Assembly: GCA_025963715.1 (NCBI GenBank)
Contig: JAOQAG010000008.1
Location: 211,907-275,906, forward strand
DNA length: 64,000 nt
Source: Bacteroidota bacterium
GTDB taxonomy: Bacteria; Bacteroidota; Bacteroidia; 2-12-FULL-35-15
Direction of reading: 5' to 3'
Both the position numbers and the translations under genes were made by a program. Each line of letters starts with the position of its first letter. Position 1 is the first letter of the stretch. Below the pieces are notes generated by a model that worked only from the letters and a program-made list of their open reading frames with translations, made no database searches and was not told where the DNA came from. Shown piece after piece: positions 26,821 through 34,834 of this stretch.

Positions 26821-27573
26821 ATGAAGTATCTGTTAATCTTGCCCCGAGTACTTTGGAAAATTTTGTTTTTGCTCAATTTCGTGCTGGGGCTGATCGTGCT
26901 TTATCCTTTTTTTTACCTCCTGCTTTCCCGCAGAAAATGGTTTCCGCTCGCTTTTCGGTTAAAGCGATTCTGGGCCCGCTGGATCCTTTTTACTCCCGGC
27001 TTGTTCCTGACTGTAAAATATAAGAATCCACGCCAGCAATTGCCTCAGCCCTGCATTTATTGCGGCAACCACGTTTCCTATCTCGATATCATTGCCAGTT
27101 ACCTGATCACCTGCAATTATTTTGTATTTATGGGTAAGCAGGAGTTGGACAAAGCGCCTTTGTTCCGCATTTTTTTCAGGGAAATGAATATTTTGGTGGA
27201 TCGCAGCAGCAATATTGGTTCACACCGTGCATTTATGCGGGCCGGGGCCGATATTGATAAAGGCGACAGCGTATTCCTGTTTCCGGAAGGCACCATTTCC
27301 AGCTTTGGGAAATTACGCGGATTTAAGAACGGCGCATTCAAGCTCGCCATCGAAAAACAGGTACCGATCGTGCCGGTTACCTTTTTGAATAACTGGAAAT
27401 TGCTGCAGAACGGTGGTTTTCTAAAATCGCACGGCAGGCCCGGCATCAGCAAAGTGGTGGTACACGAGCCTATTTCCACTGTTGGAATGACTGAACAGGA
27501 TTTAGTATCTTTACGCAGCAAAGTACACGGGATCATTTCGGCCGAACTGGAAAATTATAATAGTAAAAAGTAA
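26821..27573 (+). CDS. plsC: 1-acyl-sn-glycerol-3-phosphate acyltransferase
   Basis: PlsC acylates lysophosphatidic acid to phosphatidic acid at the inner membrane. The 250-residue protein starts with one or two hydrophobic helices (LLNFVLGLIVLYPFFYLLL). The acyltransferase motifs are NHVSYLD (HX4D) and, about 80 residues on, FPEGTIS, followed by FKNGAFKLAIEKQVPIVPVT. It starts with ATG 26821, only 7 nt after a -7 element. The related ornithine-lipid acyltransferases share these motifs, so PlsC proper is likely but not certain. Confidence 0.9.
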   Translation: MKYLLILPRVLWKILFLLNFVLGLIVLYPFFYLLLSRRKWFPLAFRLKRFWARWILFTPGLFLTVKYKNPRQQLPQPCIYCGNHVSYLDIIASYLITCNYFVFMGKQELDKAPLFRIFFREMNILVDRSSNIGSHRAFMRAGADIDKGDSVFLFPEGTISSFGKLRGFKNGAFKLAIEKQVPIVPVTFLNNWKLLQNGGFLKSHGRPGISKVVVHEPISTVGMTEQDLVSLRSKVHGIISAELENYNSKK

Positions 27574-27582
27574 AAAATTTAG

Positions 27583-27610
27583 TCGGGTCTTGTAGGGATT
27601 CGAACCTTTA
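27583..27610 (-). other. tRNA T-arm-like fragment
   Basis: On the minus strand GGTTCGAATCCC matches a T-arm consensus and is followed by an acceptor-like stretch CAAGACC. Only three of five T-stem pairs form, and no anticodon arm is visible upstream. It may be a relic or chance. Confidence 0.3.
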
Positions 27611-27632
27611 ATACCAACATTTACAATACGAT

Positions 27633-27926
27633 ATGAAAATCGATAACGACACAGTAGATAAGATCGCGCACCTGGCCCGCCTTGAATTTAACAGTGAAGC
27701 CAAAGCGGCAATGGTAAAAGACATGAACAACATGCTTGGCTTTATTGATAAGCTGAACGAATTAGATACCACCAACGTGGAGCCGCTTATTTACATGAGC
27801 GACGAAGTGAATGTACTGCGCGAAGATGATGTGATGCACGACATTACACAACAGGAAGCATTAAAAAATGCTCCAAAACATGATTCCGATTATTTTAAAG
27901 TGCCGAAAGTGATTGGAGGGAAATGA
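27633..27926 (+). CDS. gatC: Asp-tRNA(Asn)/Glu-tRNA(Gln) amidotransferase subunit C
   Basis: GatC holds the GatA-GatB amidotransferase together, which converts mischarged Glu-tRNA-Gln or Asp-tRNA-Asn. The 97-residue protein has the family pattern: DTVDKIAHLARLEF, MLGFIDKLNELDTTNVEPL, the REDDV turn and the C-terminal YFKVPKVIGG. It is 59 nt downstream of plsC. gatA and gatB are not in the window. The full small domain is present. Confidence 0.95.
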   Translation: MKIDNDTVDKIAHLARLEFNSEAKAAMVKDMNNMLGFIDKLNELDTTNVEPLIYMSDEVNVLREDDVMHDITQQEALKNAPKHDSDYFKVPKVIGGK

Positions 27927-28223
27927 TTACTGATGTGCAGATGGACGCGCTGTGTAGAGGATAATTTGAAAATATTTTGCTGTGCGCAGAAATTCAATTT
28001 GAAAATTTGAAGATGTGTTAATTTGAAAATGCGCCTGACGCTGAAAATAAAACGAATGAAATGATTATTAGAACTGTTGCAGTTTTTTTAAATCATATAT
28101 AAATATTCTCCGGAGCTGTCAGGCACGGGATGACGTTTAAATTGGTGATTGAAATCCTACAAACATTAACGCTACTATAATCCAGCATTTTCAAATTTTC
28201 AAGTTGATTCATTTTCAAATTAG

Positions 28224-29192
28224 TTACAACCAACCTTTCTCCAGAATATCTTTTGTATGATAGGTGATAATCAGATTTGCGCCTGCTCTTGCAAATGCAT
28301 ACATGTTTTCCATCACAATTTTTTGCTCATCTATCCAACCTTTTGCTGCCGCGGCTTTCACCATGGAGTATTCGCCGGAAACATTGTAGCAGGCAATGGG
28401 TAATAATGTATTTTGGCGCAGGTTAAAGATCACATCCATGTACGCCAGCGCCGGTTTTACCATCAGTACATCTGCACCTTCGGCTTCATCCAGCAACCCT
28501 TCCGTCATCGATTCATTGCCATTCCTGAAATCCATCTGGTAGGATTTACGATCGCCTTTTTGTGGCGCCGAATCAGCAGCTTCACGGAACGGCCCGTAAT
28601 ACGCCGATGCATATTTTATGGAATACGACATGATCGCTGTGTTCTCAAAACCATTATCATCCAGCAGATCGCGCATGGCAACAATGCGCCCGTCCATCAT
28701 ATCGCTTGGCGCAACCATATCAGCACCCGCCTGTGCATGTGCCAGCGCCATTTTCGCAAGCACTTCCACAGATGCATCATTGTGTACATATTCATCGTGA
28801 ATGATCCCGCAATGACCGTGCGTGGTATAGGCGCACACACACACATCCGTGATTACGTAAATATTTTCTCCAAATTTTTCTTTCAATGCTTTCACCGCTT
28901 TTACAACTACGGAGTTGTTACTGAATGACGAGCTTGCATCTTCTGTTTTTTCTTCGCCCACACCAAACAATAAAATTTTATTTATGCCTGATTTTAATCC
29001 TGTTTCCACATCCTTCAATAATTCATCTACCGAAAAGTGGCTCACACCGGGCATTGCATCAATCGGGTGAACAATATTTTTTCCATCCACCACAAAATAA
29101 GGGTAAATGAACATGTCTTTTGACAAACGTGTTTCGGCAACCATTTCACGAACGATCGCGTTTTTTCTTAATCTTCTTGGTCTTTGTAACAT
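28224..29192 (-). CDS. hemB: Delta-aminolevulinic acid dehydratase (porphobilinogen synthase)
   Basis: HemB condenses two aminolevulinate molecules to porphobilinogen. The 322-residue protein has the zinc cysteine region CVCAYTTHGHCG, the GADMVAPSDMMDGRI motif, and two Schiff-base lysines in YSIKYASAYYGPF and MVKPALAYMD. The YFVVDGKN and MPGVSHFSVD pieces near the N-terminus are also typical. With three zinc cysteines it should be a zinc-dependent form. It lies downstream of hemA and hemCD on the same strand, separated by a 355-nt block of repeats, so it probably has its own promoter. Confidence 0.97.
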   Translation of the reverse strand: MLQRPRRLRKNAIVREMVAETRLSKDMFIYPYFVVDGKNIVHPIDAMPGVSHFSVDELLKDVETGLKSGINKILLFGVGEEKTEDASSSFSNNSVVVKAVKALKEKFGENIYVITDVCVCAYTTHGHCGIIHDEYVHNDASVEVLAKMALAHAQAGADMVAPSDMMDGRIVAMRDLLDDNGFENTAIMSYSIKYASAYYGPFREAADSAPQKGDRKSYQMDFRNGNESMTEGLLDEAEGADVLMVKPALAYMDVIFNLRQNTLLPIACYNVSGEYSMVKAAAAKGWIDEQKIVMENMYAFARAGANLIITYHTKDILEKGWL

Positions 29193-29547
29193 TGTACTGT
29201 ATTTTTTAACCGCAGAGAGCGTAAAGAAGGCGCAAAGTCCGTGGAGTTTTTATTTACTGTAAATTTTATAATTTCGTTTTTCTTGTTTCTTCGTAAGAAC
29301 ACACCCCTAACCCCTCTCAAGAGGGGAACTGATCCTTCACACTTTTATAATTTAGTTCAACAAACATAGATTCGTAGTTTCGTTCCTGTTCGTAATTCGT
29401 AAAGAACACACCCCTAGCCCCTCTCAAGAGGGGAATAGATCCTGCAAACATTTAAGCCTGGTGCTTAACACACAGATTCGTTATTCGTTGAAATTCGTTA
29501 TTCGTTGAAAACACAGAACAGATTAGTATATTCGTAATAATTGGTAA
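29193..29547. repeat. Gene-free stretch with two copies of the CCCCTCT/AGAGGGG palindrome
   Basis: ACACCCCTAACCCCTCTCAA (then GAGGGGAA) occurs at 29301-29328 and again with one mismatch at 29408-29435. Each is followed by GATCCT and an AACAAACA-type AT-rich tail containing CAGATTCGT. The intervals resemble a 107-nt tandem duplication. TTAACCGCAGAGAGCGTAAA (29206 on) is a copy of another repeat also seen at 47.1 kb. Confidence 0.75.
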
Positions 29548-31110
29548 TTAGTAGACCCCAAATACAGCTTCCGCTAATCCCACTTCATCAAAGGATTCCG
29601 GCAATATGCATTTTTCCACACCGTATTCTTTTAATTTTTTTTCTGTAGATTTTCCAATTGCAATTACTTTTTGATCCGCGCTTATTTTTGCTTTTTCAAA
29701 AAAGGAATCTACATTCGACGGACTTGTAAATACTACAATTTCCACTTCCGGTAATTTCAGATTTTCTTTTTTTACCGTTTCGTAAACCACCATGTCGGTT
29801 AATTTACCGGCATCACCAAATTGCTGCTGCACGGTGCGTAATCCGCCTTTTGCCTGCGGGAATAATACGGTTTCTTCTCCTACTGTTTTTGCAAATTTTT
29901 GCGCGATCACTTTTGTGTCGTTTATCTTCCCAACAAATGCAGCATTTTTTCCAAACTGTTTTAATGTTTGTTCGGTCGCTGTTCCGATCACACCGTATTT
30001 CACTTTCGGTTTTAATTCCGGTTCCTGTTCAAAAAAGTGGCTTACCGCATTGCTGCTTGCAAAAAAGATCCAGTCGGTTGCCGGTAATTTTTCGATCATT
30101 ACTTTTTTTGTTTCAATGAACGAGATCCCGTGTACCGTATATTTATTACCTTCCAGCACATTCTTAAAAAACGAATCATCATTCAGATCACGTGTTATCA
30201 GCACCGAAGTTGCTTTTACCGCATTTAATTCATTCACAATTTTCTGTGCAAAACCATCCATCGTAAACGATTCGCGGTAAATCCGCTTCGGCATGGTATC
30301 CCATGTTTCCGAACGCGATGCCCATACTTTAAATTTGTTATCTTCTTTGATGCAATAAACGCCCAGGGGCAATTGACAACCGCCATCAAACAAGTTCAAT
30401 ACTTTGCGTTCAATGCCGATAATGTCTTCTACTTTTTCGGAATTTAATTTCTGAATGTACTGCTCCAGCTCAAAATCATCCTCGCGGATCTGCAAGCCCA
30501 ATACGCCTTGCGCCGGTGCCGGAATAAATTCTTTCGGATCCAGGCGGATCACTTTAAATTCCGTTAAGTTTATTTTCAAACGTTCTACTCCTGCTGCTGC
30601 CAGCATAATGGCATCGTATTTTTTATCACGTAATTTCTGAATGCGTGTTGGTACATTTCCACGCAGATCTTCAATTTTTATATCGTTACGGAAAGCCAGC
30701 AATTGGGATTTTCTTCTTGCCGAAGATGTTCCCACCACTGCATTTTTTTTGAATCCGTATTTCAAACCATTGTCAGCGCTTTCCTTGCGGATCAGCACCA
30801 ATTCGGCCGGGTCTTCCCGTTCGGATACCGCTGCAATCTTTAACCCTTCCGGAGATGTGGTTGGCAGATCTTTGTGTGAATGTACCGCCAGGTCGATCTC
30901 TTTTTTTAATAACGCTTCTTCAATTTCTTTTGTAAAAAACCCTTTTCCTTCCAGTTTGTCAAAACTCAGATCCTGGACGGCATCTCCCTGTGTGGTGATT
31001 ATTTTTATTTCAGCCGTTAGTCCCAGCTTCTGCACTTTGCGTAATATGTGATTGGCTTGCCACAATGCAAGATCGCTTCCTCTACTACCAATAATTATTT
31101 TTCGTTCCAT
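29548..31110 (-). CDS. hemC: Hydroxymethylbilane synthase / uroporphyrinogen-III synthase fusion
   Basis: One 520-residue chain carries two consecutive haem enzymes. Residues 1 to about 300 are HemC (IIIGSRGSDLALWQAN, VHSHKDLPT, GTSSARRKSQL, and Cys245 in FDGGCQLPLG, which holds the dipyrromethane cofactor). Residues about 305-520 are HemD (SVLITRDLNDDSFF, DWIFFASSNAVSHFF, EIVVFTSPSNVDSFF). The unstable linear hydroxymethylbilane made by HemC is cyclised by HemD, so fusion may help channelling; that is inference. The upstream gene is hemA, with a hairpin between. Other bacteria, for example Leptospira, are known to fuse these two. Confidence 0.94.
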   Translation of the reverse strand: MERKIIIGSRGSDLALWQANHILRKVQKLGLTAEIKIITTQGDAVQDLSFDKLEGKGFFTKEIEEALLKKEIDLAVHSHKDLPTTSPEGLKIAAVSEREDPAELVLIRKESADNGLKYGFKKNAVVGTSSARRKSQLLAFRNDIKIEDLRGNVPTRIQKLRDKKYDAIMLAAAGVERLKINLTEFKVIRLDPKEFIPAPAQGVLGLQIREDDFELEQYIQKLNSEKVEDIIGIERKVLNLFDGGCQLPLGVYCIKEDNKFKVWASRSETWDTMPKRIYRESFTMDGFAQKIVNELNAVKATSVLITRDLNDDSFFKNVLEGNKYTVHGISFIETKKVMIEKLPATDWIFFASSNAVSHFFEQEPELKPKVKYGVIGTATEQTLKQFGKNAAFVGKINDTKVIAQKFAKTVGEETVLFPQAKGGLRTVQQQFGDAGKLTDMVVYETVKKENLKLPEVEIVVFTSPSNVDSFFEKAKISADQKVIAIGKSTEKKLKEYGVEKCILPESFDEVGLAEAVFGVY

Positions 31111-31132
31111 TGTTTTTCTTTTCGCTTCTGTT

Positions 31133-31157
31133 TAAAAAATAAAAGCCCTTTCGGGCT
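31133..31157 (-). terminator. Hairpin with T-run between hemA and hemCD
   Basis: On the minus strand AGCCC-GAAA-GGGCT is followed by TTTATTTTTT. It sits in the 55-nt gap between the hemA stop and the hemCD start and would attenuate read-through. Confidence 0.65.
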
Positions 31158-31165
31158 CTGAATAT

Positions 31166-32458
31166 TTATTTTGTTTTTGCATCCTCTATCAGGATATCCT
31201 TTGCCATTTTCATCGGGACGCTGATGTACTTTTTTTCCATGTATAACAGGATCTTGTCCAGTACTTCTTTTGATCCGGCATCCATGTTACTCAGCTCTTT
31301 TGCAAACACTTCATTGATCGCCAGCTCACGGATCTCTTTCACTTTTTTCGGCACTTCGCTCATAGCGAGCTCCACTTTGCGCGTTTTTAAAATTTGTTTA
31401 AAACCTTCAATGTTTTTGTTGATAATGGTTGCACATGCTTCCATTTCCTGTTCACGCGCCTGTAAATTTTCTTTTGCCACTTCCTGCAGGTTGTTCACTG
31501 CAATTAAATTCACGTCGTAATTATTTAAAATTTCGGAATCAAGATCATTCGGGATTGCAAGATCGATCACTACTTTCTTAGCTTTATCATCGCCTACAAG
31601 GCTTTTGTAAATGGCAGGCGTGATAATGCTTTCGGCTGCACCGGTACAAGTAACAATAATATCAAAACCGCCTTTGTAATGTTCCAGTTCTGATAACGGA
31701 AATGCTTTTCCGTTTAATTCGTTTGCTAATTTTTGTGCATTTTCCAATGTTCTGTTAAATACGGTAAAGTTCGCAAACTCGTGTTTTTTCAGGTATTTCG
31801 CCATGTTGGTATTGGTAACACCGGAACCGATGATCAAAAAACGGGCATCTGATTTTACATTCAGTGCGCGCAATTTGCGGTAAGCCAATGATACAACAGA
31901 AACAGGATTCCGTGCAATATTTGTATTTGTATATACTTCTTTTGCTACTTCAATGGTGCTTTTGATCGCCAGGCGGATCAGATCTCCGGTAAGGCCTAAT
32001 GCATTACATTGTTCGTACGCGTTGCGCACCTGTGTGATGATCTCGCGCTCGCCAACCACCAGTGAATCAATAGAAGAAGCTACACTGAATAAATGGTTTA
32101 AAGCGGCGTCGCCTTCAAAAACCTGTGCATTCTGCATCGACCAGCTTACATCAGCAGTGCTCATGTTGGGATCAAATGCAGGAAAGAATTTTTTCAGGAA
32201 AGACTCGTCAATCGCAGCAGCGGTAGAAAGAAGAAACTCTACACGGTTGCAGGTTGACAGGTACAGCAGCTCATCAACAGCCATTTCACTTTTCAATGTT
32301 TCCAACCTGGATCTCAGATCGGATTCATCCATGTGAAATTTACCGATGTCATTTATATCGGTGGTTTTGTGTGTAAATGCTATGATCTTAATACGCTGCA
32401 AAGGGTCGTTCTGTTTTGGTAATACAAATTTCCTATGTATTTGCGCTATTATTGTCAT
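31166..32458 (-). CDS. hemA: Glutamyl-tRNA reductase
   Basis: HemA reduces Glu-tRNA-Glu to glutamate-1-semialdehyde, the first step of C5-pathway haem synthesis. The sequence has IIAFTHKTTDINDIGKFHM, the active cysteine in YLSTCNRVEFLL, VVGEREIITQVR, the NAD(P) site FLIIGSGVTNTNMAKYL and the C-terminal dimerisation helix. The start is uncertain: ATG at 32458 is used here, but TTG at 32401 (just before QRIKIIAFTHK) would match the family's usual N-terminus better, and a TTG at 32473 is also in frame. It heads the hemA-hemCD run. The promoter must lie in the repeat-rich stretch upstream. Confidence 0.93.
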   Translation of the reverse strand: MTIIAQIHRKFVLPKQNDPLQRIKIIAFTHKTTDINDIGKFHMDESDLRSRLETLKSEMAVDELLYLSTCNRVEFLLSTAAAIDESFLKKFFPAFDPNMSTADVSWSMQNAQVFEGDAALNHLFSVASSIDSLVVGEREIITQVRNAYEQCNALGLTGDLIRLAIKSTIEVAKEVYTNTNIARNPVSVVSLAYRKLRALNVKSDARFLIIGSGVTNTNMAKYLKKHEFANFTVFNRTLENAQKLANELNGKAFPLSELEHYKGGFDIIVTCTGAAESIITPAIYKSLVGDDKAKKVVIDLAIPNDLDSEILNNYDVNLIAVNNLQEVAKENLQAREQEMEACATIINKNIEGFKQILKTRKVELAMSEVPKKVKEIRELAINEVFAKELSNMDAGSKEVLDKILLYMEKKYISVPMKMAKDILIEDAKTK

Positions 32459-32964
32459 AGAATTGTCAGGCAACCAATTTAGAACAATTATAAATTAGAC
32501 CAAAAGACTGGGAGATTCCGGAAGCCGGTTTGATTTTTTGCAATTTTCCGGTAAAAACCACCGCATTTCCATAGATTATAGTAATTTAGCATTCCCAAAA
32601 TAAAAAACGGGAGTTTTTCAGACAAAATTCCTCCCAAAACGACAGATGGAGCCAGATTAGATGCGATTTTGAGATCTCGGATCAAGTCCGGGATAAATGA
32701 ATCTAATCGTTTCAGGAAGCGAAAAGCTTCCCAAAACGACAGATGGAGCTAATTAGATGCGATTTTGAGATCCCGGATCAGGTCCGGGATAAATGAATCT
32801 AACTCGTTTCAGGAAGCGAAAAGCTTCCCAAAACGACAGATTCATTTAGTTTTCAACATTTTATTTGTGAATTATTTTGTGGAAAAAAAAAATGTGCTTA
32901 TCTTCGCGTCCCATTTTTAGGGAAAAGTGGATATTATTAGTAAATAAATTAATACATAAATAAA
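32459..32964. repeat. Tandem 97-bp repeat upstream of hemA and rplM
   Basis: A 97-nt unit starting CCCAAAACGACAGATGGAG is repeated at 32633, 32730 and (only the first 15 nt) 32827, about 2.2 copies with a few differences. Each full copy contains a hairpin (GATCCCGGATCAGGTCCGGG in copy 2) and an AAGCTT palindrome. It lies between the divergently transcribed hemA and rplM genes. A 65-residue open frame here is not credible. Confidence 0.85.
32876..32906 (+). promoter_or_regulatory. Promoter of the rplM ribosomal-protein operon
   Basis: TTTG at 32876-32879 and TATCTTCG at 32899-32906 (one mismatch from TAnnTTTG) are separated by 19 nt, the canonical Bacteroidetes spacing. The spacer is A-rich. 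The leader to the GTG at 32965 is about 50 nt, long enough for an autoregulatory site. Confidence 0.65.
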
Positions 32965-33420
32965 GTGGAAGCAATTAGTTACAAAACGGTTTCAGCAAGC
33001 AAAGAGACTGTAACCAAAGGTTGGATTTTGATCGATGCAGAAAACGAAGTATTAGGTCGTTTAGCGTCAAAAGTAGCGTATGTATTACGTGGAAAAGACA
33101 AAACCAACTTTACACCTCATGTTGATACCGGCGATAATGTAATTATCATTAACGCTGAGAAGGTTAAATTAACCGGGAACAAGTTAAATGATAAAGAATA
33201 CGTTCGTCACACAGGCCATCCTGGTGGACAGCGTTTCGCAACTCCAAAAGAATTACTTGCCAAAAAACCAACGGAAGTAATTACAATGGCAGTGAGCGGT
33301 ATGTTACCTAAAAACAAATTAGGTGATGCTTTAAGACGCAATGTATATGTGTATGCAGGTACTGAGCATCCTCATACTGCGCAACAACCAAAAGAAATCA
33401 AATTAAATTCAATTAAATAA
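32965..33420 (+). CDS. rplM: 50S ribosomal protein L13
   Basis: L13 is an early-assembling large-subunit protein. The 151-residue protein shows WILIDAENEVLGRLASKVA, the conserved LRGKDK and HVDTGDNVIIINAEKV, and the MAVSGMLPKNKLGDALRR region. It begins with GTG at 32965. The promoter has a canonical 19-nt spacer. rpsI follows 5 nt later, the near-universal L13-S9 pair. Confidence 0.98.
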   Translation: MEAISYKTVSASKETVTKGWILIDAENEVLGRLASKVAYVLRGKDKTNFTPHVDTGDNVIIINAEKVKLTGNKLNDKEYVRHTGHPGGQRFATPKELLAKKPTEVITMAVSGMLPKNKLGDALRRNVYVYAGTEHPHTAQQPKEIKLNSIK

Positions 33421-33425
33421 AAAAA

Positions 33426-33812
33426 ATGGAAGTAGTAAATACTCTTGGTAGAAGAAAAACCGCTGTAGCACGTGTATACGTGCAAAAAGGAAGTGGCGAA
33501 ATTGTAGTCAACAATAAAGATTACAAAACGTACTTCACAACATCCGTTTTACAAGGTAAAGTAATGCAAGCCTTCGCAGCAACTAAAACGCTGGGTGAGT
33601 TTGACGTGAAAATCAATGTAAAAGGGGGCGGGGTAACAGGTCAGGCAGAAGCTGTTAGATTAGCGATTGCCCGTGCTTTAGTCGAAATGGATGCAAATCA
33701 TAAGCCGCTGTTGAAAGCAGAAGACTTAATGACACGTAATCCTAAAATGGTTGAACGTAAGAAACCGGGTCAGAAAAAAGCCCGTAAACGTTTCCAATTC
33801 AGTAAACGTTAA
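33426..33812 (+). CDS. rpsI: 30S ribosomal protein S9
   Basis: S9 is a small-subunit protein whose C-terminal tail reaches the P-site tRNA. The 128-residue product has LGRRKTAVARVYVQKGSG, GGGVTGQAEAVRLAIARAL, and ends with the basic tail KKARKRFQFSKR, with the terminal KR expected for S9. It follows rplM by 5 nt and is translated from the same transcript. rpsB follows after a 92-nt gap containing an inverted repeat. Confidence 0.98.
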   Translation: MEVVNTLGRRKTAVARVYVQKGSGEIVVNNKDYKTYFTTSVLQGKVMQAFAATKTLGEFDVKINVKGGGVTGQAEAVRLAIARALVEMDANHKPLLKAEDLMTRNPKMVERKKPGQKKARKRFQFSKR

Positions 33813-33824
33813 TATTATTTGGTT

Positions 33825-33852
33825 TTGCAAATCCCTTTTCAGCGATTTGCAA
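33825..33852 (+). other. Inverted repeat in the rpsI-rpsB gap
   Basis: TTGCAAATC and GATTTGCAA form a perfect 9-bp stem with a 10-nt loop and no T-run. It lies 53 nt before the rpsB start and could be a leader structure bound by S2, as rpsB autoregulation is known elsewhere, or just a processing site. Confidence 0.4.
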
Positions 33853-33904
33853 TTCCTTATATCAACTATCAAACAAGTATTAATCAAAAATAAAAAGACA
33901 CTAA

Positions 33905-34765
33905 ATGTCATCATCAAGAACTAATTTTAACGAATTACTAGAGGCCGGTTCACACTTTGGCCACTTAAAAAGAAAATGGAATCCTGCAATGGCTCCATAT
34001 ATCTTTACAGAAAAAAACGGTATCCATATTATTGACTTAAATAAAACGGTTGTAAAAATCAACGAAGCTGCTGAAGCTTTGAAACAAATTGCAAAATCCG
34101 GTAAAAAAGTTTTATTTGTTGCTACTAAAAAACAGGCGAAAGACATTGTTGCTGATAAAGTAAAAAATGTAAATATGCCGTATGTTACCGAGCGTTGGCC
34201 AGGTGGTATGCTTACTAACTTTGCAACAATCCGCAAAGCAGTTCGCAAAATGGCGACTATCGATAAGATGAGCACTGACGGAACATTTGACAATATCTCT
34301 AAAAAAGAGAAATTACAAATTTCCCGTGTTAGAGCTAAATTAGAAACCAACTTAGGAAGTATCGCTGACTTAACCCGCTTACCGGCTGCGTTATTCATCG
34401 TTGATATTTCTAAAGAGCATATCGCTGTTGCGGAAGCAAAACGTTTGAACATCCCAACGTTTGCTATCGTTGATACAAACTCTGATCCTAATGCAGTTGA
34501 TTACGCAATCCCTGCAAATGATGATGCTTCTACTTCTATCGCTTTAATTACCGGTATCATTACCAAAGCAATTGAAGAAGGATTGGCAGAACGTAAAGTG
34601 GACAAAGAAGCTGCTGCAGCTGAAGAAAAAGAAGGTGGTAAAACATCGCGTGAAGATGCTGAGAAATTAGCAGTCGGAACAAAATTCAAATCTCCTTCGG
34701 ACGATGAAGCTAAGAAAAGCGGAGGTGCAGGAGCACCGAAAAAACCAAGAAGAAAAGTTAATTAA
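33905..34765 (+). CDS. rpsB: 30S ribosomal protein S2
   Basis: S2 docks late on the 30S subunit near S1. The 286-residue protein has the conserved EAGSHFGHLKRKWNP, IHIIDLNKT, FVATKKQAKDIV, YVTERWPGGMLTNF and PTFAIVDTNSDP. The C-terminus beyond about residue 225 is an acidic/lysine-rich extension (VDKEAAAAEEKEGGKTSRED...GAPKKPRRKVN), longer than in E. coli and probably disordered. tsf follows after a hairpin terminator. Confidence 0.98.
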   Translation: MSSSRTNFNELLEAGSHFGHLKRKWNPAMAPYIFTEKNGIHIIDLNKTVVKINEAAEALKQIAKSGKKVLFVATKKQAKDIVADKVKNVNMPYVTERWPGGMLTNFATIRKAVRKMATIDKMSTDGTFDNISKKEKLQISRVRAKLETNLGSIADLTRLPAALFIVDISKEHIAVAEAKRLNIPTFAIVDTNSDPNAVDYAIPANDDASTSIALITGIITKAIEEGLAERKVDKEAAAAEEKEGGKTSREDAEKLAVGTKFKSPSDDEAKKSGGAGAPKKPRRKVN

Positions 34766-34786
34766 TTATACTAACTAATAAAAAAG

Positions 34787-34815
34787 GTCCCGACAAAAAA
34801 ATCGGGACATTTTTT
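34787..34815 (+). terminator. Attenuator-like terminator between rpsB and tsf
   Basis: GTCCCGA (34787-34793) and TCGGGAC (34802-34808) form a perfect 7-bp stem followed by ATTTTTT. It lies inside a conserved gene pair, so it probably attenuates rather than stops transcription into tsf. Confidence 0.75.
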
Positions 34816-34834
34816 AATAAAACAAGATCTAACA

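Noticed and set aside
27583-27633. Complete tRNA gene before gatC
   Set aside because: Only a T-arm and a few acceptor bases fit; there is no anticodon arm or D-arm, and the T-stem has mismatches.
32488-32685. 65-residue open frame on the minus strand upstream of hemA
   Set aside because: It runs across the repeat region, has no signal, motif or plausible ribosome site, and reads as low-complexity shadow.
32633-32841. Possible CRISPR array
   Set aside because: The repeat unit is 97 nt with only 2.2 copies and no variable spacers; it is a plain tandem repeat.
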